From the NCBI RefSeq assembly GCF_025822605.1, contig NZ_JACKTY010000048.1, positions 28,987 to 92,986 on the forward strand: a stretch of DNA of 64,000 nt, given 5' to 3'. The notes below the pieces were generated by a model. It saw only the letters and a program-made list of their open reading frames with translations, searched no databases and was not told the DNA's origin. The translations under genes and the position numbers were made by a program. Of this stretch, positions 48,827 through 57,800 are shown piece after piece. Positions within the stretch are counted from its first letter, which is position 1. The number at the start of each line of letters is the position of its first letter. The stretch comes from Mycolicibacterium komossense (GTDB lineage Bacteria; Actinomycetota; Actinomycetes; Mycobacteriales; Mycobacteriaceae).

Positions 48827-50172
48827 CGTGGCAGCTTCGGGTCGAACGGCATGCTGACGATGCCGCGGATGAAGTTGGTTTTCACCAGGGTTGGCTCCCC
48901 GGCAACGAAGTCCGGCATCTGGTGGTACAACTCGCGGAACAACGAGCGCAGCATCGACTTGGACAGCTGATTGCCGAGACAAAAGTGCGTGCCTCCACCG
49001 CCAAAAGCAATGTGCGGGTTAGGGTTCCGGTCGAGTTTGAAGGCGTCGGGATCGTCGAACACCGCGGCATCGCGGTTGCCGGAGCTGTACATCAGCACAA
49101 CCTTGTCGCCGGGCAGGATCTGCTGACCGCCCAGGGTGTACTCCGAGACCGCGGTGCGACGGAAGTTCTGCACCACCGAGCCCCAGCGCAGGAATTCCTC
49201 GATCGCCGTACCGATCCGACTCTCGAAGTCGTCCCATAGCCATTGGCGCTGAGCGGGAAAATCGGTGAGCGCCTTCGCCGCGAAGCTGGCGGTATGCCTG
49301 GTGGTGTCGGTGCCGGCCACCGCGCACAGCACCATGGTGGCGCAGATCTCGAAGTCGGACAGGTGCTCACCGTCGATCTCGGCATTGACCAGACTGGTCA
49401 ACAGGTCATCGGCGGGCTCTGCGCGCCGCGCCGCGATCAGTTCTTCGGTGATCTCGTGGATCTTCAACGCACCTTCCACCTGCACCTCGGCCGGGTCACG
49501 CCCGCCGAGCAACACCGGGTCGGCCCAGGCCTGTGTCTCGTCGGCGGCGTGTGCGACCTCGGCCCGCAACTCTTCTGGCACCCCGAACATGTCGCCGAAC
49601 ATCTCGACGGGCAGGTGCACGGAGATGTCGCCGACGAAATCGACCGCCGCGCCGTCGCGCGCCTTCTGCGCTGCGGCCGCCACGATTCGTTTTGCGCGCG
49701 AGGCGATGTCGTCGTCTATGCGCTTGATCTGTCGGGGAGTGAACGCCGAGGCGACCAGCCGGCGTACCTTGTTGTGCTTAGGGTTGTCCATCGCCAGGAA
49801 CGACATCGCCATCTCCAGGAAGACCGGCGGCAGCATGTCGAACATCACGCCGTAGCGGGAGACGAACACCTCCGAGCGCTGGCTGGCTTCGATGATGTCG
49901 CCGTGTCGCACCACCGCCCAGAACCCCGGGTCGTCCGGATCGGGTGCCACGGCCGTCTCGATCGCGGGCTGCCAGCTGACCGGACGCTCTTCTCTTAGGG
50001 TGCGGAAGATCAGGTCGCGCTCGGGGAGATCCAGCGCCCAGAACGCGTCGCTCGAGACGTTGAGCTCGTCGTGGGGGCGTTGGGCGGCAACGTCATTGGT
50101 GGGGGGAACATCGGTCCCGTCGTCATCGTCGTCGTCATCGAAGGAGAGAGCGAGTTCTTCGAACGTGGTCAT
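48823..50172 (-). CDS. Cytochrome P450
   Basis: ATG 50172 (AAGGA about 10 bases upstream), 449 residues. I-helix oxygen-activation motif VLCAVAGTDTTRH, K-helix E-E-F-L-R, and heme-ligand loop F390-GGGGTHFC398. The N-terminus has a run of seven Asp (residues 12-18) and a Pro-rich stretch before the P450 fold starts, unusual in length and charge. No membrane anchor. Monooxygenase for a hydrophobic substrate, fed by the coupled ferredoxin; the ADH and ALDH upstream could take the hydroxylated product to an acid. CYP subfamily not assigned. Confidence 0.92.
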   Translation of the reverse strand: MTTFEELALSFDDDDDDDGTDVPPTNDVAAQRPHDELNVSSDAFWALDLPERDLIFRTLREERPVSWQPAIETAVAPDPDDPGFWAVVRHGDIIEASQRSEVFVSRYGVMFDMLPPVFLEMAMSFLAMDNPKHNKVRRLVASAFTPRQIKRIDDDIASRAKRIVAAAAQKARDGAAVDFVGDISVHLPVEMFGDMFGVPEELRAEVAHAADETQAWADPVLLGGRDPAEVQVEGALKIHEITEELIAARRAEPADDLLTSLVNAEIDGEHLSDFEICATMVLCAVAGTDTTRHTASFAAKALTDFPAQRQWLWDDFESRIGTAIEEFLRWGSVVQNFRRTAVSEYTLGGQQILPGDKVVLMYSSGNRDAAVFDDPDAFKLDRNPNPHIAFGGGGTHFCLGNQLSKSMLRSLFRELYHQMPDFVAGEPTLVKTNFIRGIVSMPFDPKLPR

Positions 50173-50186
50173 GGCCGGGTTGTCCT

Positions 50187-51695
50187 TTAGTCGGCGTGGC
50201 TGAGCAGGATGTCGTAGGGCTTGGCGGCGCGACCGCCGGACAGGTCGAGGTGCACGGTCTTTGCTTCGGTGTAGGCGTCGAGCGCATCCGGGCCGAGTTC
50301 TCGGCCGATTCCGCTCTGCTTGTAGCCGCCGAACGGCACCTGACAGTTGATCTGATGTGCGTCGTTGATCCACACGCTGCCGCTCCGAATGCGTTCGGCC
50401 ACCGCCAGGCCACGGGCGTTGTCGCTCGTCCAGACGCTGGCGGCCAGCCCGTAGTCGCTGTCATTGGCGATCGTGATCGCGTCATCGTCTCCGTCGTGGG
50501 GTATGACGACCAGGACCGGACCGAATACCTCTTCGCGAGCGATCCGCATGTCGTTGGTCACCCCTGCCACGATGGTCGGTTGGACCCAGAAGCCGGGTCC
50601 GTCCAATGCCTGGCCGCCCAGGGCCACCTGTGCGCCTTCGGCTTCCGCGCCGCGGATGTAGTCCAGAATGCGGGCCTGCTGGGTGGCGTTGATCACCGGG
50701 CCCATATCGGTGTCCCAGTCCCGTGTCGGCCCCATCGTGACGGTCTTCGCCCGCTCCACCAGTCGCGCGACGAATTCATCCTGGATATCCCGGGGAACCA
50801 GTGCGCGCGTGCCGGATTCGCACACTTGGCCGGAGTGGACGAAACACCCGTAGAGCACACCGTCGACGGCCATGTCGAGGTCGGCGTCGTCGAGGACGAT
50901 CGACGGCCCCTTACCGCCCAGTTCCAGGGTGATCTGCTTGACGGTGCCCGACGCCAATCGCATGATCTCCCGTCCCACGGCGGTGGACCCGGTGAACGCG
51001 ATCTTGCCGACATCGGGATGGCTGGCCAATCGGGCGCCGGCTTCACGCCCGTCGCCAGGTACGACGTTGAGCACTCCCGGCGGCAGGCCGTTCCGCTCGG
51101 CGATCCTGGCGAACTCCAGGATGGACAACGGCGTGTGCTCGTCGGGTTTGACTACGACACTGTTGCCCGCTGCCAACGCGGGTCCGACCTTCCACAGCGT
51201 GAGTAGGAGGGGGAAGTTCCATGGTGCGATCGCTGCGACCACACCGATCGGCTCCCGGTGCACGACGCTCTGTGCCAGCGTGGGAAAGGTCATGATGGGC
51301 GCCGGTCGCCGCCAGGCATAGGCATCGGCCAGATCGGCAAAGTAGCTGAAATGTGTTATCGCATAACCGATATGAAAACCGGTGGCCTGCCGGATGGTGG
51401 CCCCGTTGCAGGACAGTTCCAGCTCGATCAGGTGCTCGATCGCGTCATTGGCCGCATCGGCGATCCGCCGCATGACGGTGGCTCGTTCCTGAGGCGTCTT
51501 GCGCGACCATACGCCGGTGTCGAAAGCAGCCTTGGCTGCGGCGACGGCAGCGTCCACATGCGCGGCGTCGCCCTGGGCCACCGTGGCGACAACACTCTCG
51601 TCGCTGGGGTCGATCAGCGTCATGATGCGGCCAGAATCGACATCCTGGCCGCCGATGCGCATCAGGTGGTGTTGCACCTCTGTGGCGGTGGTCAT
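50187..51695 (-). CDS. Aldehyde dehydrogenase (NAD-dependent)
   Basis: 502 residues. APWNFPLLLTLWKVGPALAAGNSVVVKPDEHTPLS, FTGSTAVGREIM, Glu in ITLELGGKGPSIV, Cys in HSGQVCESGTRAL and EEVFGPVLVVIPHDGDDDA all match. About the same length and layout as the ALDH at 31.7 kb, clearly related to it. It follows the alcohol dehydrogenase by three bases and precedes the P450 by 14, consistent with alcohol to aldehyde to acid oxidation. Confidence 0.92.
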   Translation of the reverse strand: MTTATEVQHHLMRIGGQDVDSGRIMTLIDPSDESVVATVAQGDAAHVDAAVAAAKAAFDTGVWSRKTPQERATVMRRIADAANDAIEHLIELELSCNGATIRQATGFHIGYAITHFSYFADLADAYAWRRPAPIMTFPTLAQSVVHREPIGVVAAIAPWNFPLLLTLWKVGPALAAGNSVVVKPDEHTPLSILEFARIAERNGLPPGVLNVVPGDGREAGARLASHPDVGKIAFTGSTAVGREIMRLASGTVKQITLELGGKGPSIVLDDADLDMAVDGVLYGCFVHSGQVCESGTRALVPRDIQDEFVARLVERAKTVTMGPTRDWDTDMGPVINATQQARILDYIRGAEAEGAQVALGGQALDGPGFWVQPTIVAGVTNDMRIAREEVFGPVLVVIPHDGDDDAITIANDSDYGLAASVWTSDNARGLAVAERIRSGSVWINDAHQINCQVPFGGYKQSGIGRELGPDALDAYTEAKTVHLDLSGGRAAKPYDILLSHAD

Positions 51696-51698
51696 CTG

Positions 51699-52757
51699 TC
51701 AGCTCCTCGGATCCAGGACGATTTTGGTGGCCTCGCGGGTCTCGAAGAGGCGGTAGGCCTCGGCTGCCTCGGACAACCCCATTCGATGCGAGATGATGCT
51801 GCTTGGCTTGAGTTTTCCGGCCACCGATAGTGCGATCACTTCGTCCATGTATTCGGTGATGTGGGAGACGCCCATCTCGACTTTGACGCCCTTGAGGTAG
51901 AGCTCGGCGAACGGCAGGGTTATCGATTCCTCGGTGTAGACGCCGGGTATCGACAGGGTGCCCCCAGCACGCACCAGCGAAATCGCCGATACCAGTGCGG
52001 TTTCGTGCCCGACGGCGTCGACCACGAGGTCGGCCCCGCGCCAGTCCGTCAGGTCGAGCACCGCATCGCTCGGGTCGCTCTCCCGGGCGTCCACTGCGAT
52101 GGCACCGTCGTTCTGCGCCTCCTTGAGTCGCGAGGTGACCCGATCGATGATGATCACCTGGCCTGCGCCAAGGGCTTTCGCGGCCATCGCCGCGCACAGG
52201 CCGACGGGCCCCGCCCCGACCACGGCGACGGTGTCCCCTGGACGCATTCCTCGGGCGACCGCCTCGTAGCCGGTGGTCATGATGTCGCCGGCAAACAGGA
52301 TGTCGTCATCGCTTGCCGCCCCCGCGGTGGGGATGATCCGCGCGTTGATATCGGCGGAAGGCACGACGACGTACTCGGCCTGACCGCCGGCCAGATCGCC
52401 CAGCGCCAGTCCCAGTCCGAAAATCCTTGAACCGGCGCAGTTTCCGGGTTGATGCCGTCGGCATTGATAGCAGGCGCCGCAGCTGACCGCGCAGGAGGCC
52501 ACCACCCGGTCACCTTCGGTGATCTGGGTGACGGCAGAGCCGACCGCCTCGACGGTGCCCAGGAATTCGTGGCCGAGGATCACGTCCGGTTCGATCTCCA
52601 GGCGACCCTCATACGGGTGGAGATCGGTTCCACAGATCGCGGTCTTCTCGATGCGGACCAGGATGTCGGTCGGCTCGCTGATCGAGGGCCGCGGTACCGC
52701 GGTGACCTCGACGGTGTGCGGCGCACGCAGCACAGCCGCATTCATCGTCGGCGCCAT
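51699..52757 (-). CDS. Zinc-dependent alcohol dehydrogenase (MDR)
   Basis: 352 residues. Catalytic zinc ligands in AICGTDLHPYEG and GHEFLGTVEAVG; structural zinc cluster SCGACYQCRRHQPGNC; Rossmann motif VAVVGAGPVGLCAAMAAKALGA. Close to threonine/sorbitol/formaldehyde-type MDR enzymes; specificity cannot be read. Sits two bases after the SCP2 gene and three before the ALDH gene, so it probably oxidizes an alcohol from the P450 step. Confidence 0.9.
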   Translation of the reverse strand: MAPTMNAAVLRAPHTVEVTAVPRPSISEPTDILVRIEKTAICGTDLHPYEGRLEIEPDVILGHEFLGTVEAVGSAVTQITEGDRVVASCAVSCGACYQCRRHQPGNCAGSRIFGLGLALGDLAGGQAEYVVVPSADINARIIPTAGAASDDDILFAGDIMTTGYEAVARGMRPGDTVAVVGAGPVGLCAAMAAKALGAGQVIIIDRVTSRLKEAQNDGAIAVDARESDPSDAVLDLTDWRGADLVVDAVGHETALVSAISLVRAGGTLSIPGVYTEESITLPFAELYLKGVKVEMGVSHITEYMDEVIALSVAGKLKPSSIISHRMGLSEAAEAYRLFETREATKIVLDPRS

Positions 52758-52759
52758 CG

Positions 52760-53164
52760 TCAGGAAACCGCCTCGGCGTCTTTCTTGGCAACTTTTTCGC
52801 GGTACATCGGAAACAGCGGCTTGGTCAGCGGCACCAGCTTGAGGATCTTGTTCACCGGACCCTTGGCCTTCACCTGGCCTTTCGCCAGCCCGACTGCGAG
52901 GTTGTACTCGCCGCGCCAGAACTGGTCGGCCGTATCGCCGCGCATCAGCAAGGTGATGTCGGGCTTGATGTCGGTCGGGCCGGTGATCACCTGGTAGTCG
53001 TCCCGGAAAGCGATCGTCACCTCGGCCTCGGGGTCGGTGTAGAGCACGCGCATGACGATGTTCGCCGCGCGCAGCTTCGGGCCCGACTCCGGGTGGTCGC
53101 CTGCGTCGCGGAACACGCCGCCGATGTACTCGTCCAGTTCGTCGGCGTCCTTGAAGAAACCCAT
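52760..53164 (-). CDS. SCP2 sterol-binding domain protein
   Basis: ATG 53164 (GGGAG eight bases upstream) gives 134 residues; ATGs further upstream lack a good site. Fold pattern: FFKDADELDEYIGGVFRDAG, VMRVLYTDPEAEVTIAFRDDYQVITGP, DITLLMRGDTADQFWRGEYNLAVGLAKGQVKAKGPVNKILKLVPLTKPLF, typical of SCP2 carriers. Binds sterol or acyl-CoA in the cytosol and may present the lipid to enzymes. First gene of the five-gene P450 operon and neighbour of the Mce operon, as often seen for lipid uptake loci. Confidence 0.85.
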   Translation of the reverse strand: MGFFKDADELDEYIGGVFRDAGDHPESGPKLRAANIVMRVLYTDPEAEVTIAFRDDYQVITGPTDIKPDITLLMRGDTADQFWRGEYNLAVGLAKGQVKAKGPVNKILKLVPLTKPLFPMYREKVAKKDAEAVS

Positions 53165-53743
53165 TGCGGCTGCTCCCATTCGGTGGTGATCGGCCTCACA
53201 TAGGCCCGTCCCGCCATGCAATCACCACATAGGCGGGGCCGTCTGTTCCCCGCAGGTGATGTTTAGGGGTATCGAACGGGATATCGACCGTGGCGATGTC
53301 CAGGCCGGATCGATCGAACAAGGCTGTTGAGGCCTCGATTTGGTCGAGTGTGCGCACGCTGTCTCGCGCGTCGACACCTGAGGTGTCCGAGGGCGCTGTT
53401 GAGTTTCGGGATGGCGCCGGCGCGGTGTCCTGGGTCGCGAGTAGTGCCGGTCCGGTGTCGGGCGCCGACCGCGAAAGAGGCATGAATCTGGCGCCGGCCT
53501 CGAACAACCGGTGGCTCGTACAGCGAACGTTCAGCAAAATCCAATCCGTTTACCTATCGCATGCGTGCTGCTAACACCTAGGAGACAGTTCCTTACTCCG
53601 AAGGGGAGATAAGCAGGTCAATAGGGTTCAGATCCGCTAGTCGTAGAGGGTACGTTCCCTCCGCAGAAGCCCCGTGACCCTGGTCACTGTCAGAGCCGAG
53701 AGCCAATGCGCTCACGGCAGCAACCGGTTAAAGGAGCGTCCCC
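53165..53743. other. Intergenic region between P450 operon and mce operon
   Basis: About 580 bases with no confident gene; short overlapping frames on both strands are discussed under rejected items. Seen here: GCGGGG/CCCCGC hairpin (53233-53253), TTTAGGGGTA (53262-53271) similar to the repeats at 35.86 kb, GAGGG/CCCTC repeat (53646-53661) and the inverted repeat GTGACC-CT-GGTCAC (53674-53687). The last is about 100 bases before yrbEA and is a possible operator for the mce operon. Confidence 0.4.
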
Positions 53744-53797
53744 GTGTGGAGCGATCACGTGCGCTCGAAGACTGAGCCGTGGGCAGAGCAGTGGTGA
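53744..53797 (+). CDS. Possible leader peptide upstream of yrbEA
   Basis: A 17-codon frame, GTG start, preceded by the best ribosome site of the area (AAAGGAG, seven bases before). The peptide has three Trp (positions 2, 13 and 17) and ends in TGG TGA, where the TGA overlaps an in-frame GTG of yrbEA at 53794 (GTGA). This suggests translational coupling into the operon. Very short, so evidence rests on the ribosome site and overlap only. Confidence 0.4.
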   Translation: MWSDHVRSKTEPWAEQW

Positions 53798-54564
53798 CAT
53801 CAGTGCAATTAGCCACCAAGCCGGTGCGGGCGATCGGCGGATTCTTCGCCATGTCACTGGACACGTTCGTGGTGATGTTCAAGCCGCCGTTCGCGTGGCG
53901 CGAGTACGTTCTGCAGTCCTGGTTCGTAGCCCGGGTTTCGGTGCTCCCAGCGTTGATGCTGACCATGCCGTACTCAGTGCTGCTGGTATTCACCTTCAAC
54001 ATCCTGCTCAAGGAGTTCGGTGCCTCGGACTTTTCGGGGACTGGTGCAGCGATCGGCACGGTCAACCAGATCGGTCCGATCGTGACGGTGCTGGTGGTCT
54101 CTGGGGCCGGCGCCACCGCGATGTGTGCAGATCTGGGCGCCCGCACCATCCGCGACGAACTCGACGCATTGCGGGTGATGGGCATCAATCCGGTGCAGGC
54201 GCTTGTGGTCCCACGGGTGCTGGCCGCCACGACGGTGGCCTTGGCGCTTTCGGGCACCGTCATCATCGTCGGGCTGGCTGGAGCGTTCCTGTTCTGTGTG
54301 TTCGTTCAGAACGTCTCACCGGGCGCCTTCATCACCGGAATGACGCTGCTAACCGGAGCCGGCGATGTCGTCGTATCACTGGCCAAAGCAGCACTTTTCG
54401 GCTTGGCTGCCGGGTTGATCGCTTGCTACAAGGGGATCTCTGTCGAGGGCGGACCGGCCGGGGTGGGCAATGCGGTCAACGAAACGGTCGTGTTCACCTT
54501 CATGGTCTTGTTCGCCATCAATGTAGTCGTGACCGCTGTCGGCATCCAGTTCACAATCTCGTGA
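53779..54564 (+). CDS. YrbE-A permease of Mce lipid importer
   Basis: 261 residues from GTG 53779; an alternative GTG at 53794 overlaps the stop of a possible leader peptide and may be the true start. MlaE/YrbE family with about five helices and the EQ-loop-like segment MCADLGARTIRDELDALRVMGINPVQALVVPRVLA; FKPPFAWREYVLQSWFVARVS and CYKGISVEGGPAGVGNAVNETVVF closely follow YrbE3A. Forms the inner-membrane permease core of the Mce transporter, powered by an ATPase (MceG) encoded elsewhere. Confidence 0.92.
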   Translation: MGRAVVTSVQLATKPVRAIGGFFAMSLDTFVVMFKPPFAWREYVLQSWFVARVSVLPALMLTMPYSVLLVFTFNILLKEFGASDFSGTGAAIGTVNQIGPIVTVLVVSGAGATAMCADLGARTIRDELDALRVMGINPVQALVVPRVLAATTVALALSGTVIIVGLAGAFLFCVFVQNVSPGAFITGMTLLTGAGDVVVSLAKAALFGLAAGLIACYKGISVEGGPAGVGNAVNETVVFTFMVLFAINVVVTAVGIQFTIS

Positions 54565-55415
54565 GTCAGACATTGCCCAGCCGGCAGTACGCTCGGCTCT
54601 CGCGCTCGCTCGACGGGGTCGTCCTCGGGTGGAACAGGATCGGAGCGCAGGCGCAGTTCTATGCCAGGACCCTGGCATCGATCCCCGACGCCATCATCAA
54701 CTACCGCACCGAGCTGCTGCGTCTGATCGCCCAGATGGGTTTGGGCACTGGCGCTCTCGCGGTGGTCGGCGGAACGGTGGCGATCGTCGGATTTCTCACG
54801 ATGACCACCGGTGCGCTGGTTGCCGTGCAGGGCTACAACCAGTTGGCATCTGTGGGATTCGAGGCCCTGACCGGCTTTGCCTCGGCATTCTTCAACGTCC
54901 GCCTCATCGTGCCGGGAACTACGTCGGTGGCACTGTCGGCGACCATCGGTGCAGGCGCGACGGCCCAGCTGGGTGCGATGAGGATCAACGAGGAGATCGA
55001 CGCCCTGGAAGTGATCGGTATCCGCAGCGTGTCCTATCTGGCTGCGACCCGGGTCATTGCGGGCGTCGTCGTGGTGATCCCGCTGTACTGCATCGCGGTC
55101 ATGATGGCGTTCTTCGCGGCTCGACTCGGCACCGTGGTGATCTACGGGCAGGGGGCCGGCGTTTACGACCACTATTTCAACACCTTCCTGAATCCGACCG
55201 ACCTCATCTGGTCGTTCGGGCAATCGGTGGCCATGACCGTCGTGATCATGTTGGTCCACACCTACTACGGCTACACCGCCAGCGGCGGTCCAGCAGGCGT
55301 CGGTGAAGCCGTCGGGCGCGCTGTGCGTACCTCGATGGTGGTGGCTTCCGTTGAAATCGTGATGATTTCGCTGGCCGTCTACGGTCAGTCCGGCAACTTC
55401 AACCTGGCGGGTTGA
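54561..55415 (+). CDS. YrbE-B permease of Mce lipid importer
   Basis: GTG 54561 overlaps the YrbE-A stop (GTGA), giving 284 residues; the longer open frame upstream is a shadow over yrbEA. YrbE-B features: QMGLGTGALAVVGGTVAIVGFLTMTTGALVAVQGYNQLASVGFEALTGFASAFFNVRLIVPGTTSVALSATIGAGATAQLGAMRINEEIDALEVIGI, and a C-terminal YGYTASGGPAGVGEAVGRAVRTS. Pairs with YrbE-A as heterodimeric permease. Confidence 0.92.
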   Translation: MSQTLPSRQYARLSRSLDGVVLGWNRIGAQAQFYARTLASIPDAIINYRTELLRLIAQMGLGTGALAVVGGTVAIVGFLTMTTGALVAVQGYNQLASVGFEALTGFASAFFNVRLIVPGTTSVALSATIGAGATAQLGAMRINEEIDALEVIGIRSVSYLAATRVIAGVVVVIPLYCIAVMMAFFAARLGTVVIYGQGAGVYDHYFNTFLNPTDLIWSFGQSVAMTVVIMLVHTYYGYTASGGPAGVGEAVGRAVRTSMVVASVEIVMISLAVYGQSGNFNLAG

Positions 55416-55416
55416 C

Positions 55417-56775
55417 GTGGAACCCAGGCCTGGTGATTCGCGGATCTCGCCCGCGTGGTGGACGGTGATCCTGCTCTCGGCGATCCTGGCATTCCTCGTG
55501 CTCACGTCGGCCATCTTCAGCGGGGTCTATCAGTCGTTCGTCCCGGTCACGCTGAAAGCCGACCGATCAGGTCTGGTGATGGAGAACGACGCCAAGGTCA
55601 AGATGCGCGGCGTCGAAGTCGGCCGGGTCCGGGACATCACCGGTGGAGACGGCGCGGCCGAACTGCTGCTGGACATCTACCCCAACCAGATCCAGTACAT
55701 CCCGGCCAACATCACCGCCCGGATTCAGGCCACCACGGCGTTCGGTGCGAAGTTCGTCGAACTGGTCTACCCCGACAACCCCACAGGCACCCGGCTGGCC
55801 GCCGGTGCAGTGCTGAAGTCCACCAACGTCAGCAGCGAGGTGAACACGGTCTTTGAGAACGTCGCCAATCTGCTGAAGATGATCGACCCCGCGAAGCTCA
55901 ATGCCGTGCTCACCGCGGTTGCCGACGGCGTACGCGGTCAGGGTGAGCGGATGGGGCAGGCCACCACCGATCTCAATCAGGTTCTGTCGGCCCTCAATTC
56001 GCGAAGTGACACCATCCGCCAGGACTGGCGTGCGTTCAAGGATTTCAACGCGACCTATTCCGCGGCCGCCGACGACATCGTGCGGATCCTCGACGCCGGG
56101 AGCGCCACCGCCACCACCGTCGTCAATCACGCGACCGATCTGAATGGCCTCCTGCTCAACACGATCGGTGTCGCGAGTGCGGGCGCCAATCTGTTGGCAA
56201 CCACCAAGAACAGCCTGGTCGATGCGATCAACACACTGGCTCCGACCACCGACCTGTTGATGGAGTACAACCCGGTCTACACCTGCTGGTTGCAGGGGTC
56301 CACCTGGTTCCTCGACCACGGCGGGTACGACGCATGGGGCGGAAAAGACGGACAGACGATCCAACTCGACGTGGCGCTGTTGCTGGGTAATGACCCCTAC
56401 AGCTACCCGGAGAACCTGCCAGTTGTCGCAGCCAAGGGCGGCCCGGGCGGACGGCCCGGTTGTGGATCGTTACCCGACGCGACGAAGAACTTCCCTGTCC
56501 GGCAACTGATCACCGACACCGGATTCGGTACCGGCCTTGATATCAGACCCAACCCAGGCATCGGCCACCCCTGCTGGGCGAACTACTTCCCGGTGACGCG
56601 CGGCGTGCCCCGCCCACCCAGCGTCCGCGCCTGCTTGCCCGGCCCTGCTCCGGGGCCGATCCCATACCCGGGCGCGCCGCCCTACGGCGCGGCGATGTAT
56701 GGCCCCGGCGGTGTGCCGCTCTATCCAGGGGTACCGCCCGCATCCGATGCGCCGACTCAAGAAGGGACGCCGTGA
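55417..56775 (+). CDS. Mce family protein MceA (Mce3A-like)
   Basis: 452 residues from GTG, one base after the YrbE-B stop. N-terminal helix (about 14-36), MCE/MlaD domain (about 40-120; ADRSGLVMENDAKVKMRGVEVGRVRDI), a long helical segment to about 290, then a Mce-specific tail with several Cys and a Pro/Gly-rich end. The sequence, including WWTVIL and RSGLVM, looks like Mce3A. Part of the hexameric periplasmic tube that carries lipid across the cell envelope. Confidence 0.9.
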   Translation: MEPRPGDSRISPAWWTVILLSAILAFLVLTSAIFSGVYQSFVPVTLKADRSGLVMENDAKVKMRGVEVGRVRDITGGDGAAELLLDIYPNQIQYIPANITARIQATTAFGAKFVELVYPDNPTGTRLAAGAVLKSTNVSSEVNTVFENVANLLKMIDPAKLNAVLTAVADGVRGQGERMGQATTDLNQVLSALNSRSDTIRQDWRAFKDFNATYSAAADDIVRILDAGSATATTVVNHATDLNGLLLNTIGVASAGANLLATTKNSLVDAINTLAPTTDLLMEYNPVYTCWLQGSTWFLDHGGYDAWGGKDGQTIQLDVALLLGNDPYSYPENLPVVAAKGGPGGRPGCGSLPDATKNFPVRQLITDTGFGTGLDIRPNPGIGHPCWANYFPVTRGVPRPPSVRACLPGPAPGPIPYPGAPPYGAAMYGPGGVPLYPGVPPASDAPTQEGTP

Positions 56776-57800
56776 AAGACAACTTCAACGGCGCCGCCTG
56801 GCGACTCGGTGTGTTCCTCACGGTCTGTGCGCTCGGAGCTTTCGCCTTGTTGACGGTGTTCGCGCAGCTGCGATTCCAGAGTGGCAAGACCTATTCCGCG
56901 GAGTTCACCAACGTCTCGGGCCTGAAGAACGGGGATATGGTGCGAGTGGCCGGAGTCGAAGTCGGCAAAGTCGAGGACATCACCTTCAACCCGGATGCGA
57001 CGCTGCGGGTCGAGTTCAGTACCGACAACACGCTGGTGCTCACCGAGGGCACTCAGGTGGCGATCCGCTACGACAACGTGATCGGGGGGCGCTATCTCGC
57101 GCTCGAAGAGGGGGCCGGTGGCGTGGCGGTGCTGCAACCGAACCAGACGATCCCCGTCGAGCGCACTTCCCCTGCGTTGGATCTCGATTCGGTGATCGGG
57201 GGATTCAAACCGTTGTTCCGGGCACTGAGTCCGGATCAGGTAAACGCCTTGAGTGGCCAGTTGATGACCGCGCTGCAGGGCCAGGGTGCAAGCATCGGCT
57301 CGTTTCTGGATCAAGCTGCTGCGGTGAGCAATACGCTCGCCGATCGCGATCAGTTGATCGGCCAGGTGATCGACAACCTCAACGTGGTGCTCGGTTCGAT
57401 CGGGAATCAGAGCGACCGGCTGGACACCGCCGTGACGTCGTTGTCGGAGCTTGTCAGCGGTCTGGCCGAACGCAAGCAGGACATCTCGAACGCAGTCGCC
57501 TACACAGACGCTGCGGCGGGCTCCCTGGCCGATCTGTTGTCCCAGACGCGGGAGCCGTTGGCGAAGGTGGTGCATGAAACCGACCGGGCAGCAGCAATTG
57601 CGGTTGCCGACCACGACTATCTGGACAACTTCTTGAATACGTTGCCCGACAAGTACCGAGAGCTGGGCAGGCAGGGGCTCTATGGCGATTTCTTCAGTTT
57701 CTACCTGTGCAACATCGTGCTGAAGCTCAATGGCCAAGGCGGACAACCGGTTTACATCAAGGTCGCCGGCCAGGACACTGGGCGGTGCACGCCGAAGTGA
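56772..57800 (+). CDS. Mce family protein MceB
   Basis: 342 residues from GTG (GTGA overlap with mceA). Signal-anchor helix (about 12-32), MCE domain with YSAEFTNVSGLKNGDMVRVAGVEVGKVEDITFNPDATLRVEFSTDNTLVLTEGTQVAIRYDNVIGGRYLALEEG, then heptad-like helices and a CNIVLKLNGQGG..GQDTGRCTPK end with Cys pair typical of MceB. Second subunit of the Mce complex. Confidence 0.9.
   Translation: MKDNFNGAAWRLGVFLTVCALGAFALLTVFAQLRFQSGKTYSAEFTNVSGLKNGDMVRVAGVEVGKVEDITFNPDATLRVEFSTDNTLVLTEGTQVAIRYDNVIGGRYLALEEGAGGVAVLQPNQTIPVERTSPALDLDSVIGGFKPLFRALSPDQVNALSGQLMTALQGQGASIGSFLDQAAAVSNTLADRDQLIGQVIDNLNVVLGSIGNQSDRLDTAVTSLSELVSGLAERKQDISNAVAYTDAAAGSLADLLSQTREPLAKVVHETDRAAAIAVADHDYLDNFLNTLPDKYRELGRQGLYGDFFSFYLCNIVLKLNGQGGQPVYIKVAGQDTGRCTPK

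Noticed and set aside
53196..53537. 113-codon minus-strand frame upstream of the SCP2 gene, with overlapping plus-strand frame 53290-53574
   Set aside because: No good ribosome site, codon third positions not strongly GC, low-complexity Ser/Thr/Pro translation and overlap with promoter-like repeats. A small gene cannot be fully excluded.
53706..54560. N-terminal extension of the YrbE-B reading frame
   Set aside because: It overlaps yrbEA completely in another frame and reads as low-complexity; the GTGA start at 54561 gives the normal family length.
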